Shown: positions 43,195-53,265 of the stretch, in pieces
How the letters are laid out: every line of letters begins with the position of its first letter
Position numbering within the stretch: position 1 is the stretch's first letter
Assembly (NCBI GenBank): GCA_947475245.1
Contig: CANJLW010000021.1
Location: forward strand, 1 to 64,000
DNA: 64,000 bases
Direction: 5' to 3'
Source of the DNA: Acetobacteraceae bacterium
Lineage (GTDB): Bacteria; Pseudomonadota; Alphaproteobacteria; Acetobacterales; Acetobacteraceae
Notes under the pieces: generated by a model
Told to the model about the DNA's origin: nothing
Seen by the model: only the letters and a program-made list of their open reading frames with translations
Databases searched by the model: none
Program-made: the position numbers and the translations under genes

Positions 43195-44148
43195 TCAACG
43201 CGGCTTGCTGGCCGCGTCGATCTGCTGGATCGCGGCGGCGTCGAGTGTGATCTCGGCGGCTTTCACCAGTTCAGCCAACTGCTCCATATTCGTCGCGCTG
43301 GCGATCGGCGCGGTCACGCTGGGCCGAGCAATCAACCATGCGAGGGCGATCTGGCCGGGCTTGGCGTTGTAGCGCGCCGCGACTTCGTCCAGCGCCTTGA
43401 TCACGCCGAACCCGTAATCGTTCAGATACTTCTCCACCCGCGCGCCCCGCAGGCGGCCTTCCATATCCGCGCGTGAGCGATATTTACCGGTCAGGAACCC
43501 GCTGGCCAGCGAGTAATAGCCGATCACGCCGACCTTCTCCTTCAGGCACAGCTCTTCCAGCGGCCCTTCGAACTCTCCGCGTTCCACCAGGCTGTACTGC
43601 GGTTGCAGGCTTTGGTAGCGCGGCAAACCTTTCTCAGTGCTGACCTTCAACGACGCCGCCAGACGATCGGCGGAGAAGTTGGACGCCCCGATTTCACGCA
43701 CCTTGCCGGCCTTGATCAACTCGGCATACGCGGACAACGTCTCTTCGATATCCGTGTCGGGATCGTCGCGGTGCGACTGATACAGGTCGATGTAGTCGGT
43801 TTGCAGACGAAGCAGGGAATCTTCCACCGCGGTCATCATATACTTGCGCGACAGGCCCTTCTTGCCCGGCGCCATCTCGATGCCCAGCTTCGTCGCGAGC
43901 ACGATCTTATCGCGGCCGCCGCGCGCCTTTAGCCAGTTGCCGATGATGACTTCGGATTCACCGCCGCTGTTGCCGGGATGCCAGCGCGAATACACATCGG
44001 CGGTATCCAGGAAGTTGAACCCGGCACCCACGTAGCCGTCGAGCAGATCGAACGACGTCTTCTCGTCGGCGGTCCAGCCGAACACGTTGCAACCGAATGT
44101 GATGGGCGTGACGTGCAGAGACGATTGGCCAAGCTGGCGCTTTTGCAT
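43195..44148 (-). CDS. Aldo/keto reductase
   Basis: The 317-residue TIM-barrel NADPH-dependent oxidoreductase starts MQKRQLGQSSLHVTPITFGCNVFGW. Catalytic residues are in FLDTADVYSRW (Asp, Tyr), ATKLGIEM (Lys) and DLYQSHRDDP (His). The start at 44148 has AGGAGAGTCCC upstream. The substrate is unknown. It ends 9 bases after the convergent small protein gene, and a hairpin separates it from the deacylase gene upstream. Confidence 0.92.
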   Translation of the reverse strand: MQKRQLGQSSLHVTPITFGCNVFGWTADEKTSFDLLDGYVGAGFNFLDTADVYSRWHPGNSGGESEVIIGNWLKARGGRDKIVLATKLGIEMAPGKKGLSRKYMMTAVEDSLLRLQTDYIDLYQSHRDDPDTDIEETLSAYAELIKAGKVREIGASNFSADRLAASLKVSTEKGLPRYQSLQPQYSLVERGEFEGPLEELCLKEKVGVIGYYSLASGFLTGKYRSRADMEGRLRGARVEKYLNDYGFGVIKALDEVAARYNAKPGQIALAWLIARPSVTAPIASATNMEQLAELVKAAEITLDAAAIQQIDAASKPR

Positions 44149-44179
44149 GCGGGACTCTCCTGAAAGCGAAAAAGCGAAA

Positions 44180-44213
44180 CGGGGTGGCAAGCGCCGAAAC
44201 GCTTCCCACCCCG
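44180..44213 (-). terminator. Terminator hairpin of the deacylase gene
   Basis: An inverted repeat with 14-bp arms (CGGGGTGGCAAGCG / CGCTTCCCACCCCG, one mismatch) is followed on the minus strand by a T-rich stretch. It lies 25 bases after the stop of the gene at 44239. Confidence 0.65.
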
Positions 44214-44238
44214 ATTGGGTCATGCAGCCGGTTTAGCC

Positions 44239-45954
44239 TCAGCGCGCGGCGCGCACCAGACGGCCCGGTGTCGCGCCGGTGTAGACGCCGTTTTCGAACG
44301 TCGACACGCCGGCGCTAAAGGTGTGACGATACCCGTCAACCCGCTGCACCAGACGACGACCATTCATCGGCAGGTCGTAGCGGACCTCGGGGATGTGCAG
44401 CCGCAGCGCCTCATAGTCGATGACGTTGACGTCGGCCTTCTTGGCCACGGCCAGACGGCCGCGATCGTGGAAACCAAAGAAGTCGGCGGTTTCGCTGGTC
44501 TGGCGCTTGACCATCAGTTCCAACGGCAGCCGCGGCCCGCGCGACCGATCCCGCGCCCAATGGATCAGCATCCAGCTCGGCACGCTGGCGTCGATGATGG
44601 AGGAGCAATGCGCGCCGCCGTCCGACAGGCCCAGGATGGTCGCGTCGTCGGTCAGCATCGTGTGAATGACGTCGAGATTGTCTTCGTTGTAACCAACGAT
44701 CGGGAAGAACAGGAACCGTTCCGCCCCGCCCGCCAGGTAGTCGTAGGCAACCTCGTCCGGGGTGTGGTTCGACCGCTTCGCCATCGCGCCGATGCTGTCT
44801 TTTTCTTCCGGCTCATAGTTCGGCGGGTTGCCCATCGGGAACATCCGATCCCATCGGGTGACGATGTGCTGACGGAACTGCGTCAGCCGGCCCAACAGCT
44901 CCGGAGACGGCGCTTCCGACAGGATTTGCGCGCGCATCGCCGGGTCCTGCATGCGCTTGATGCGCTCCCCAACCGGCAATTGCAGCAACGCCTGATAGCT
45001 CGGGCGGATGGAGAACGGGTTCAGCGCCGTGTCGATGCCCAGCATGACGCCGACCGGACGGCCGGCGACCTGCGCGGTGACCATCGCACCCTGCGCGCGG
45101 GCCTTGTGCACGCCTTCCATCAGCCGCTTCCAGCGCACCTTGTCGGTCGGTCGATCGGTCAGCAGGAACCAAACCGGGCGGCCGGTGTCCTGACCGAACC
45201 TGGTCATCCACTTCAGTTCTTCGGTTTCGTCGTCAAAGTCGCTGTTCACGCCGAACGCGCCGTGCTTCAGGCCCTTGAAGGCAGAGCCGATGCCAAGCAA
45301 CTCATCGACTTCGGAATAACGGCCGGGAACCATGTCGCCGGTCGGTGTCTTGTGCGAATTGGTGCGAGAGGTCGTGAACCCAAACGCGCCGGCTTCCAGA
45401 CCGGCGCGCACCGCGTCGCGCATCTGCCGGATATCGTCGGCGTTCGCGGCTTCCCGGTTGATGGCGCGGTCGCCCATGACATAAACGCGCAGCGGGTGAT
45501 GCGGAATTTGCGCGGCCACGTCGATCGCGCGCGGCATCTGTTCCAGCGCGTCGAGATATTGCGGGAAGGTTTCCCAGTTCCACTTCAACCCGTCGGCCAG
45601 CGCGACGCCGGGGATTTCCTCGATGGATTCCATCATCCCGATCAGCGCGGTGTGATCGACGTTGCGCACGGGGGCGAACCCGACGCCGCAATTGCCGAAC
45701 AACACGGTCGTAACCCCATGCCACGACGACGGAGCCAGTTCGGCATCCCAGGTCGCCTGGCCGTCATAGTGGGTATGAACATCGACCCAGCCCGGAGTGA
45801 CCAGGTTGCCGGTGGCGTCGATTTCCCGTTTGCCGGGTCCGGCTTTGCCGCCGACCTGGGCAATCTTGCCGTCCTTCAGCGCGACGTCACCCGTAAAGGC
45901 CGGCTGTCCCGTGCCATCGACGATGGTGCCGCCACGTATCACTGTATCGTGCAT
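44239..45954 (-). CDS. N-acyl-D-amino-acid deacylase family amidohydrolase
   Basis: This 571-residue zinc amidohydrolase has an N-terminal beta segment (TVIRGGTIVDGTGQPAFTGDVALKDGKIAQVG). The metal motif HTHYDGQ has His60 and His62, and GVTTVLFGNCGVGFAPVR holds the Cys typical of D-aminoacylases. The C-terminus returns to the small beta domain (VNVIDYEALRLHIPEV...GVYTGATPGRLVR). It would hydrolyse N-acyl-D-amino acids or related amides. It is a single gene with its own terminator. Confidence 0.9.
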   Translation of the reverse strand: MHDTVIRGGTIVDGTGQPAFTGDVALKDGKIAQVGGKAGPGKREIDATGNLVTPGWVDVHTHYDGQATWDAELAPSSWHGVTTVLFGNCGVGFAPVRNVDHTALIGMMESIEEIPGVALADGLKWNWETFPQYLDALEQMPRAIDVAAQIPHHPLRVYVMGDRAINREAANADDIRQMRDAVRAGLEAGAFGFTTSRTNSHKTPTGDMVPGRYSEVDELLGIGSAFKGLKHGAFGVNSDFDDETEELKWMTRFGQDTGRPVWFLLTDRPTDKVRWKRLMEGVHKARAQGAMVTAQVAGRPVGVMLGIDTALNPFSIRPSYQALLQLPVGERIKRMQDPAMRAQILSEAPSPELLGRLTQFRQHIVTRWDRMFPMGNPPNYEPEEKDSIGAMAKRSNHTPDEVAYDYLAGGAERFLFFPIVGYNEDNLDVIHTMLTDDATILGLSDGGAHCSSIIDASVPSWMLIHWARDRSRGPRLPLELMVKRQTSETADFFGFHDRGRLAVAKKADVNVIDYEALRLHIPEVRYDLPMNGRRLVQRVDGYRHTFSAGVSTFENGVYTGATPGRLVRAAR

Positions 45955-46046
45955 GGCTCTCTTCCCTGAACTTGAATGCGATTGGGACTATGGGAAACCC
46001 AAGCGCGGCTTCGGTCAAGGGTCGGGGTTGCGGGATCGGCCTGATA

Positions 46047-46865
46047 TCAACCCTCAAACGCCAACTCCACGTCATACGCATCCCCGAACCGCGCGACCAT
46101 CCGATCCCCCGCGCGCGCCAGCAGCATCCCCGAAGCAGTGCCGGTGCTGATCAGATCCCCGGCCTTCAACCCGTCCCCCCAGGCGGACCGCTGGTTCGCC
46201 AGCCAGACCAGGGCATTGATCGGATCGTTCATCACCTCCCGCCCCGCGCCGCGGCGGCGGGGCGCGCCGTTGACGCTCAACACCACCTCCATCGCCGCCA
46301 GATCGCGGTCGCGCCAACCAACGATCTCCGGGCCGATCACGTAGCGCCCGTTGGCGGCTCCGTCCGCCAGGATCAGCGGGATTGCCGGCAGAGCATCCAG
46401 CGGAAAGCGACATTCCGCGACCTCCACCCCCGCATGCGCGGCAACGACGGCATCCGCCACGTCGCCCACCGAATACGCTTCGGCGCTCGGCGGCAAATCG
46501 CTGCCAAGACGAAAGAAGAACTCGCACTCGATCAGCGGATCAAGCAATCCGGCATGCACGAAGTGCCCGGGGGAGACCGTGGCGAAACGGGCAAAAGACC
46601 GCCCGTAAATCGGGTCGCCGAGACGCAGGCGTCGCTGCATCTCCGGGTTGGTGCCGGCGATCTTCCAGCCCAGCGGCGCCCAACCCAGACCATCCGCGAC
46701 TAACGCATTGACCGCATAGCCTTCGGCGGAGTCCGCCGGAGTCAGATGCGGCGGCAGGTCGCGCAGTTGCTGCCCGTCGCGGCGGGCGGCGATCAACAGG
46801 TCGGCGAGGGCCTGACGGTCTTCGGTGCGCATGGCGCGGATATCCTGCATGGTTCCGGCGACCAT
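46047..46865 (-). CDS. 2-keto-4-pentenoate hydratase / fumarylacetoacetase fold protein
   Basis: The 272-residue protein is of the MhpD-type hydratase group in aromatic catabolism. It has GWAPLGWKIAGTNPEMQRRL, PLIECEFFFRLGSDL (metal-binding Glu residues), HAGVEVAECRFPLD and LISTGTASGMLLARAGD near the end. No other meta-cleavage genes adjoin. The start is either 46865 (MVAGTMQD) or 46850 (MQDIRAM); neither has a strong ribosome binding site. Confidence 0.85.
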   Translation of the reverse strand: MVAGTMQDIRAMRTEDRQALADLLIAARRDGQQLRDLPPHLTPADSAEGYAVNALVADGLGWAPLGWKIAGTNPEMQRRLRLGDPIYGRSFARFATVSPGHFVHAGLLDPLIECEFFFRLGSDLPPSAEAYSVGDVADAVVAAHAGVEVAECRFPLDALPAIPLILADGAANGRYVIGPEIVGWRDRDLAAMEVVLSVNGAPRRRGAGREVMNDPINALVWLANQRSAWGDGLKAGDLISTGTASGMLLARAGDRMVARFGDAYDVELAFEG

Positions 46866-47021
46866 CTATGCCAAAACCCGCGATCCCTGTCGCGCGCCGA
46901 CGTTGGACACCGGTCAAACCCAGGCGATATAAGTCAGCCGATGACCCCGACGACCAACGCCGAACACCATCCGAAAGGAAGTTCCGCCGGACGCGGTATC
47001 GGGGCGGTCGGCCCATAACGC

Positions 47022-48947
47022 ATGACCGCGACAGACACCCCAGGAAACCCGTGCCTTTGCCTGGCCACGGCGCTTCCCGACTCCATGACCTTGGACGAAG
47101 CGCGGGCACTGACCCACGGGTATTTTCAGGAGGCATTTTACCGGCATGCGGCGCGGGAAAGCCTGCCCGCCGATGTCGATCCTTTGCTGCATTTCCTGAC
47201 CGTCGGCTGGCGTCTCGGGCTTGATCCCGGGCCAGCCTTCGACGTCGCATTCTACCTGGAAGCAAATCCCGACGTCGCATCCGCCGGACTGAACCCGCTG
47301 CTGCACTTCGTTCGCTTCGGCTACTGGGAACAACGTGCCCCAACCCGTACGCCCGCCGAACCACCGCTTGCCCCCAACGCCGGACAGGTACAATTCGCCC
47401 GCTTGCTGTGTTCGGCCTATTTTGATGAGGCCTACTACCGCGCCCAGGACCCGGACCTGACCCCGACCGACGGCAATGCCTTCAGGCATTTCCTGATCCG
47501 CGGTTGGCGAGAGGGCTTCGACCCCGGACCGAAATTCGACGTCCACGCCTATCTGACCGCTTACGGCGACGTTGCGGCGTCCAACCAAAACCCGCTGCTG
47601 CATTTCGTGCGGTATGGTGAGCAAGAAGGCCGCGTCGCGCGTCCGCCGACCGACCTCTGGTCCCGTGAACTCGATCGAGCCTGGGCCGAACGCGCGCCCG
47701 CGACGCGGAGCCCGCAGCCGTTCGCCCCGGAAACGCTTGACCCCGCGACACTGGCCGAACTGATCCGACAGTCGGGCGCGGGCCAAGGCGATCTCGTGCT
47801 GGCGTTCAGCCACGACGACTATGCGGAATCAACCGGCGGCGTGCAAAACGTCGTCGGAGACGAGCAGCGCGCCGCCGCCGCCTCCGGCCGTCCCTATCTC
47901 CATATCAGCCCCATGCCCGACGTTTTGCGCCTGGCCGAGAACGTCGATCCGTCGCGCGCCATCGTGCAACTCCGCCTGGACGGCACGAAACGCGGCACGC
48001 TCGCCGTTGCCGGATTGGCAACCGCACTCCGCCTGGTGCGCGCCGCCGATCGGCACGTCCAACCGATCGTCCATCACCTCGCCGGTTTCGCGCCGGAGCA
48101 TGTGTCGGACCTGATCGCGGCGGCCGCGTCTCGGCCGCCGATCGTCTGGGTGCACGACTTCTTCACGCTCTGCGAAAGCCACGCGCTGATGCGCAACAAC
48201 GTCGCTTACTGCGGCGGCCCGCCGGTCGATGCCATGGGCTGCGCGATCTGCGCCTATGGACCGGCGCGCGCGGGCCATGTCGAACGCCTGCGTTCGTTCT
48301 TTGAACGATGCAACCCGGACGTCCTGGCACCGTCCGCGTCGGCGTTGGATACCTGGCGGGGCATGGGCTACGCGCACCGAAGCGGCGGGGTCGTTCCCCT
48401 GGCCCGCCTTCAATTCGACGCCGAACGGGCGGGGCGCGCCTCGCATCCCCTGCGGGTGGCGCATCTTGGCGGGCGCAGCCTGATGAAGGGCTGGGCCGTG
48501 TTCGATCGCCTGATGGAACGCCACGCCGACGATCCCCGCTATGAATTCTACCAGCTTGGTTGGCGGGACGGCCCGCGCGCCGCCGCCGGTCTCCGCGCGG
48601 TTGACGTCGATACCCGCGCGCATGGCCGATCCGCCATGATCCACGCCGTCCGCGATCATGCCATCGACGTCGTTGTCTGCTGGTCCGCCTGCGCGGAAAC
48701 CTTCTGCTTTACGGCGCATGAGGCTTTGGCCGGCGGTGCTTTCGTGATCGCGCGGCGCGATGCCGGCAATGTTTGGCCCGCCGTGCGCGACAACGCCCCC
48801 GAACAGGGGCTGGTGCTGGAAACCGACGCCGAATTATTCGCCCTGTTCGAAGGCGACGCACTGCCGGAATTGATCGCGCGTCCCCGCAGGTTCGGCGAAC
48901 TGGTTCCGGGGTGCGGCAGCATCGATTGGCTCGACGCGCATGGCTGA
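47022..48947 (+). CDS. Glycosyltransferase (GT4-like) with N-terminal repeat modules
   Basis: The first 200 residues of this 641-residue protein hold four modules such as FDVAFYLEANPDVASAGLNPLLHFVRFGYWEQR, the same family as in the locus at 4.2-7.4 kb. The rest is a GT-B-like glycosyltransferase: FSHDDYAESTGGVQNVVGDE, an acceptor-domain stretch WVHDFFTLCESHALM, a donor-domain stretch VAHLGGRSLMKGWAVFDRL, and SACAETFCFTAHEALAGGAFVI. It overlaps the next gene by 8 bases, so it starts the second glycan operon. Confidence 0.85.
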   Translation: MTATDTPGNPCLCLATALPDSMTLDEARALTHGYFQEAFYRHAARESLPADVDPLLHFLTVGWRLGLDPGPAFDVAFYLEANPDVASAGLNPLLHFVRFGYWEQRAPTRTPAEPPLAPNAGQVQFARLLCSAYFDEAYYRAQDPDLTPTDGNAFRHFLIRGWREGFDPGPKFDVHAYLTAYGDVAASNQNPLLHFVRYGEQEGRVARPPTDLWSRELDRAWAERAPATRSPQPFAPETLDPATLAELIRQSGAGQGDLVLAFSHDDYAESTGGVQNVVGDEQRAAAASGRPYLHISPMPDVLRLAENVDPSRAIVQLRLDGTKRGTLAVAGLATALRLVRAADRHVQPIVHHLAGFAPEHVSDLIAAAASRPPIVWVHDFFTLCESHALMRNNVAYCGGPPVDAMGCAICAYGPARAGHVERLRSFFERCNPDVLAPSASALDTWRGMGYAHRSGGVVPLARLQFDAERAGRASHPLRVAHLGGRSLMKGWAVFDRLMERHADDPRYEFYQLGWRDGPRAAAGLRAVDVDTRAHGRSAMIHAVRDHAIDVVVCWSACAETFCFTAHEALAGGAFVIARRDAGNVWPAVRDNAPEQGLVLETDAELFALFEGDALPELIARPRRFGELVPGCGSIDWLDAHG

Positions 48948-49971
48948 GGTCCATTGCTTCACCAGCGCAACCTGTGCCTATCTCGATCGCGCCCGGGTCT
49001 TGGGAGAGACGCTGCGCCGACACCACCCGGATTGGGTGTTCTGGCTCTGCCTGCCGGATACCGCCCCGCCTGGTTTCAGCTTCGACCTGACGCGGGAACC
49101 CTTCGATCACATCGTCGGTCTACAGGACCTCGGCATCGACGATCTCGCCGCCTGGACGTTCGAGCACGATGTGGTGGAGCTTTGCACGGCGGTCAAAGGC
49201 CCCATGCTGCGTCGCTTGCTGCGGCAAGGGGCGGGGAAAGTCATCTACCTTGACCCCGATATCGCCGTCCTGTCCGATCTGACGCCGGTCGAGCGCTTGC
49301 TGGATCGACATAGCGTCGTGCTGACGCCGCATCTGGTGCATCCCGAAACGGATTTGCGCGGCATCCTCGACAACGAAATCGGCGCGATGAAGCACGGCAT
49401 CTACAATTTGGGCTTCGTCGCCGTCTCCAACAGCGACGATGGTGTGCGTTTCGCCGATTGGTGGGCGGACCGGTTGCTGCGTTTCTGCTTCGACGACCTG
49501 CCGGCGGGATTGTTCACCGATCAGCGCTGGTGCGACCACGTTCCGGCGCTGTTCGACCACGTCCATGTCCTGCGCGACCCCGGCTATAACGTTGCCTCCT
49601 GGAACATCGCGCGTCGTCCGGTCGCTATCGGTCTGGATGGCGTTATTCGCGCCGCCGGACAGCGACTGCGGTTCTTTCATTTCACCAAGATCGGGTCCGC
49701 CGGCCGCATGATGTTGGAACTGAACGCGGCGGATCAACCCGCGGTGTTCGAACTGATGAAATGGTATGAATTCCGCCTCGCCGCCCACGCCGATGCCGCC
49801 ATCCCCGACGGCTGGTGGGCCTATGGCCGCTACAACGACGGCTCTTCGATCCCCTATGCGCATCGGGTCGGCTATCGCACGCGACCGGCGCTGCGAGCGT
49901 TGTTTCCCGATCCCTTCGCGGCGGGGGCGGAGGCGATGACGGCGGCGTTAGATCGGATCGACGCACCGTGA
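48940..49971 (+). CDS. GT8-like glycosyltransferase
   Basis: The 343-residue product starts HCFTSATCAYLDRARVLGETLRRHHP. The metal-binding motif DPDIAVL follows KVIYLD, which is the DxD site of GT-A enzymes related to family 8. The later segment GIYNLGFVAVSNSDDG and an RWCDHVP acceptor-site region fit. It is transcribed between the GT4 gene and the three-domain gene, overlapping both by a few bases, and likely adds a sugar to the same glycan. Confidence 0.8.
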   Translation: MAEVHCFTSATCAYLDRARVLGETLRRHHPDWVFWLCLPDTAPPGFSFDLTREPFDHIVGLQDLGIDDLAAWTFEHDVVELCTAVKGPMLRRLLRQGAGKVIYLDPDIAVLSDLTPVERLLDRHSVVLTPHLVHPETDLRGILDNEIGAMKHGIYNLGFVAVSNSDDGVRFADWWADRLLRFCFDDLPAGLFTDQRWCDHVPALFDHVHVLRDPGYNVASWNIARRPVAIGLDGVIRAAGQRLRFFHFTKIGSAGRMMLELNAADQPAVFELMKWYEFRLAAHADAAIPDGWWAYGRYNDGSSIPYAHRVGYRTRPALRALFPDPFAAGAEAMTAALDRIDAP

Positions 49972-52502
49972 AGACCGTCGCCATGTTGGGAAGCTGCGTG
50001 TCCCAGCAGGTCCTGACCGTCGCCGAACGTCCACATTCCCGCCTTGTCGCGAGTTTCGCTCGCTTATCGCTGGCCGGCCTGACGGCGCGACCAGACGCGT
50101 ACGCCGTATGCGATGCGGAAATTCTGTCGCGGCTCGATCTCGGCGACACCGTTCGCCGGTGGCTGTCCGCCGATCTGGCCAAAACCGTTCTTCCCACCCT
50201 CGTCGCGGCGCGGCCCGATTACCTGTTCGTGGATTTGATCGAGGAACGCTTCGATCTGATCGAGACCACAACCGGCGTCGTGCTGACCGAAAGTGCGGAC
50301 TTCGTCGCTTCCGGCCTGGCGGACCTACCGGAGTTCCGCGACGCCCGCCGCATTCCGCGCCTGTCGGAGGAAGCGTGGCGCCTGTGGGAAGCTGGATTGC
50401 AGCAGTTCCGCCGAACCCTGCAGGCGGACCTGCCGAACTGCCGGGTGGTCTTCATTCGCGGCGGCTGGGCAACCGACGCGCAATCGGCGACCGAACGCTT
50501 CCCGCTGCCGGAACGGCTCGACATCATGCCGGGGCGGACCGTGTCGGCGGCGGATTATCGGGCGCTGCATTGCCGCCACGTCGCGCGCTTTCTGGAAGTC
50601 TTCCCGGATGCGATCTGTTGCGACGAACCCGCCGATACGTTGGTGGCCGACCCGGATCATCGGTGGGGGCTGAGCCCGTTCCATTACCGACCCGAATACT
50701 ACGACGGCATAGCCGAACAACTGGAGCCGCTCGACGGTGTCATGACGCCGATCGGCGTGAGCAGACGCGCGCTGCTCCGCGCCGCAAGACAGATCGTCGC
50801 GGGAGAGAGCCAGGACGGTCAGTCGGACATACATCCGGAATGGCAACGCTATCTGGCCGCCATCGCGGCCGGTATCGTGGAACAAGGCCCGGAGGCGTTC
50901 ACGCGATTGCCGATCATCGCGCAGACCATGTTCATCGGCGATTACGACGATACCGCGCGCCAACTGAAGATGTTGCGCGATCGCCCGGATTGGAGGACGC
51001 GGTGGGAGCCGGCGCTGGTGGAAAGCCCGATGGGCAATCCCGGACTGTCGGGGTTGCACCCACCGTCGAGCGGCAATCAGATCCGTCAGGCCTATGTGCT
51101 GGCGCGCTTCGAGGACGAAATGCGCCGGCCCATCGGCGACTTCGACCAAATCGTCGAATTCGGCGGCGGCTTCGGCGCGCTTTGCCTGCTGGCGCATCGT
51201 CTGGGGTTCCGCGGGCGCTACGTCATCGTCGACAACCAGCCGGTTCGCGCCTTGCAGCGCTGGTATCTGATCGGCAGCGGCATCCCCTGCGCCGTCGATG
51301 CCACGTTGGACCAGGGCGACGGCGTCCGCACGGTACCGACCACGATGCTGGCGGACGTATTGGCGGCACCCGGCTTCGAACGCACTGCCTTCATCGCCAA
51401 TTGGTCACTGAGCGAAACGGCGCTGCCGTTGCGCAATCGGGTCTTCGATGCGCTGCGACGCGCACAGGTCGACGCGATCTGGGTGACGTATCAAAAGTCG
51501 TTCGAGGTCAATAATCCCGCCTATTTCGCCTCGAAACTGGGCGACTTTATCGCCGTCTACGAAGCGTCGATCCGTCCCTTTCACGCCCAGGCACCCGAAA
51601 GCGATTACTATCGCGGCCATGGCTGCCTGGCATTGCGACGGATCGCGGGGCGGAGCTTTCCGGCGGCGGTCCTGAACCTGGAAGCCGCGCCGTTCGAAAC
51701 CGCCGAGATGCGCGATCTGACGATGGACGAACTATGGGCGGACATGCGCGACGCCATCGCGACGGGTCGGCCCTATGCCGCGCTGCGCCTTGGCGACGGC
51801 GAAGCGCGGATCATCGGCTTTCCCCGCTATGTGACGCCGCCCGAGGTCGCCGATATCTGGCAAACCTGGTTCGGTCGGCCGGACTTTCAGCAGGAGGACA
51901 TCGCCCGCATTCGGTCGGACCTAAGGGAAGCCTGCCTCGACGCCGATGTCGTCGGCGTTCCCCGGGCGGAGGCGGACATCACCTCGGAATTCGGGCGCGT
52001 GAAGGTCTTTCTGCCGCGCGAAGGCTTCGTGCGTCGCGCGACACCCCTGTGCCATGCCGGGTTCCATCTTGGGTTCCACCGCGAGGGGCGGTACCAAAGT
52101 CTGTTGGGAGGGCTGGAAAAAATCGGCGTCATCGGCCCGCGTGACCTGACGGACGTGCTGCCGCGGCTCTACGGGATCGGCGCGGTCGTCTGGCTGCCGA
52201 CCCCGCCGGAAATGAAATATTCCGATCTGCCGCCCGCCGAAAAGGCCGAACAGATTGCGGGGCAGCGGCATTTGACGGTGCGCTACCCCGAACTGATGCA
52301 GACGAGCATCCCGCACATGCTGCGCGATTCGCCGGGTATGGTCGTGCTGGTCGGTGCCGGCATTCTGGGGAAGATGTATTGCCGGCGGATCAAACAATGC
52401 GGCGGGATCGCGATCGATGTCGGCAGTATGATGGATGTCTGGGCGGGGCTTAAAACCCGCGACAATCAGCGCTTCCCCGGCCTTCGCCCTGTGCTCGGCT
52501 GA
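49968..52502 (+). CDS. Three-domain protein: DUF6270-like, sugar methyltransferase-like, GT-D-like
   Basis: The 844-residue protein appears to be a fusion. The first 300 residues start VKTVAMLGSCVSQQVL and continue to WGLSPFHYRPEYYDG, as in DUF6270 proteins from glycan loci. Residues 320-600 look like a putative sugar O-methyltransferase, with an SAM-binding EFGGGFGALCLLA and a later YRGHGCLALRR. Residues 610-844 have ALRLGDGEARIIGFP, the DGE signature of GT-D fold glycosyltransferases, and a C-terminal VLVGAGILGKMYCRRIK. Start is the GTG at 49968 overlapping the previous stop. All three calls are from motif memory; the domain borders are approximate. Confidence 0.68.
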   Translation: MKTVAMLGSCVSQQVLTVAERPHSRLVASFARLSLAGLTARPDAYAVCDAEILSRLDLGDTVRRWLSADLAKTVLPTLVAARPDYLFVDLIEERFDLIETTTGVVLTESADFVASGLADLPEFRDARRIPRLSEEAWRLWEAGLQQFRRTLQADLPNCRVVFIRGGWATDAQSATERFPLPERLDIMPGRTVSAADYRALHCRHVARFLEVFPDAICCDEPADTLVADPDHRWGLSPFHYRPEYYDGIAEQLEPLDGVMTPIGVSRRALLRAARQIVAGESQDGQSDIHPEWQRYLAAIAAGIVEQGPEAFTRLPIIAQTMFIGDYDDTARQLKMLRDRPDWRTRWEPALVESPMGNPGLSGLHPPSSGNQIRQAYVLARFEDEMRRPIGDFDQIVEFGGGFGALCLLAHRLGFRGRYVIVDNQPVRALQRWYLIGSGIPCAVDATLDQGDGVRTVPTTMLADVLAAPGFERTAFIANWSLSETALPLRNRVFDALRRAQVDAIWVTYQKSFEVNNPAYFASKLGDFIAVYEASIRPFHAQAPESDYYRGHGCLALRRIAGRSFPAAVLNLEAAPFETAEMRDLTMDELWADMRDAIATGRPYAALRLGDGEARIIGFPRYVTPPEVADIWQTWFGRPDFQQEDIARIRSDLREACLDADVVGVPRAEADITSEFGRVKVFLPREGFVRRATPLCHAGFHLGFHREGRYQSLLGGLEKIGVIGPRDLTDVLPRLYGIGAVVWLPTPPEMKYSDLPPAEKAEQIAGQRHLTVRYPELMQTSIPHMLRDSPGMVVLVGAGILGKMYCRRIKQCGGIAIDVGSMMDVWAGLKTRDNQRFPGLRPVLG

Positions 52503-53265
52503 CCGACCACCGGCCGATATCCAGGCCGGCGAGCCTGGCGAACACGGCCATATCGGCGGCAAAAACCGCCCGCAACAGATTGCGATCGGCCGAGGAAATT
52601 GGCGGCAGATGCGGCACCGAAACAGCCTGGTTCGCGATGCGCGCCGGCACATCCCCGAAAGCGGAAATGCCCAGGAAGGCGGCGATCCCCTCCAGCACGC
52701 GCCGGTGATCGCCATGAAAATCCTCCGACAGCAGCAGCAACATCTGGGAACGCGGGAACAGCGACAACGCGCGCGTGAGTTGCGCGCCGTAGAAACCCCG
52801 TTCCACGTAGCTGTGATCCCGCCAATGCGCGTCCAGCGGGCGATCGGGATGCAACCGCTCCCGGCCGGAACGGATGGCATCGGCGAAGGACAGCGGTTCC
52901 GTGCCGCGCGCGACTTCCATGCGCCAATGCGAGTATGCGCGTTCGATAGGGTCTCGGAACAGCACGATCAGCTTCGCCGCCGGGTTATAAGCGTGCAGGC
53001 GCCGCAGGGCCGGGGGCCAGTAAAGCGTGATCGGAGTCGCGTCGAACCGCATCCGGCCCTCCGCCGTCGCATCGTAAAACGCGTCCAAAACGCCTGACTT
53101 GTCCTGCGTCCAATCGAGCGACTCATTGTCGAAATGATGTGTTTCCTTCACCCTCGGCCCTGCCAGAGACGGATGTTCGGCCAAATGTTCGTACAGGGCG
53201 GTGGTCCCGCCCTTTTGCACCCCGGCCAGGAACACGCCGACACGCGACGGTGCCGCGGCGGTCAT
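52450..53265 (-). CDS. Sulfotransferase (heparan NDST-like)
   Basis: The 271-residue protein transfers sulfate from PAPS, probably to the glycan made by the adjoining operon. The 5'-phosphosulfate loop is FLAGVQKGGTTAL at about residues 12-24, and the 3'-phosphate site is VLFRDPIERAYSHWRME. The segment PRVKETHHFDNE is also typical. Its 3' end overlaps the 3' end of the convergent three-domain gene by about 50 bases. The start overlaps the preceding sulfotransferase gene by four bases. Confidence 0.9.
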   Translation of the reverse strand: MTAAAPSRVGVFLAGVQKGGTTALYEHLAEHPSLAGPRVKETHHFDNESLDWTQDKSGVLDAFYDATAEGRMRFDATPITLYWPPALRRLHAYNPAAKLIVLFRDPIERAYSHWRMEVARGTEPLSFADAIRSGRERLHPDRPLDAHWRDHSYVERGFYGAQLTRALSLFPRSQMLLLLSEDFHGDHRRVLEGIAAFLGISAFGDVPARIANQAVSVPHLPPISSADRNLLRAVFAADMAVFARLAGLDIGRWSVSRAQGEGRGSADCRGF

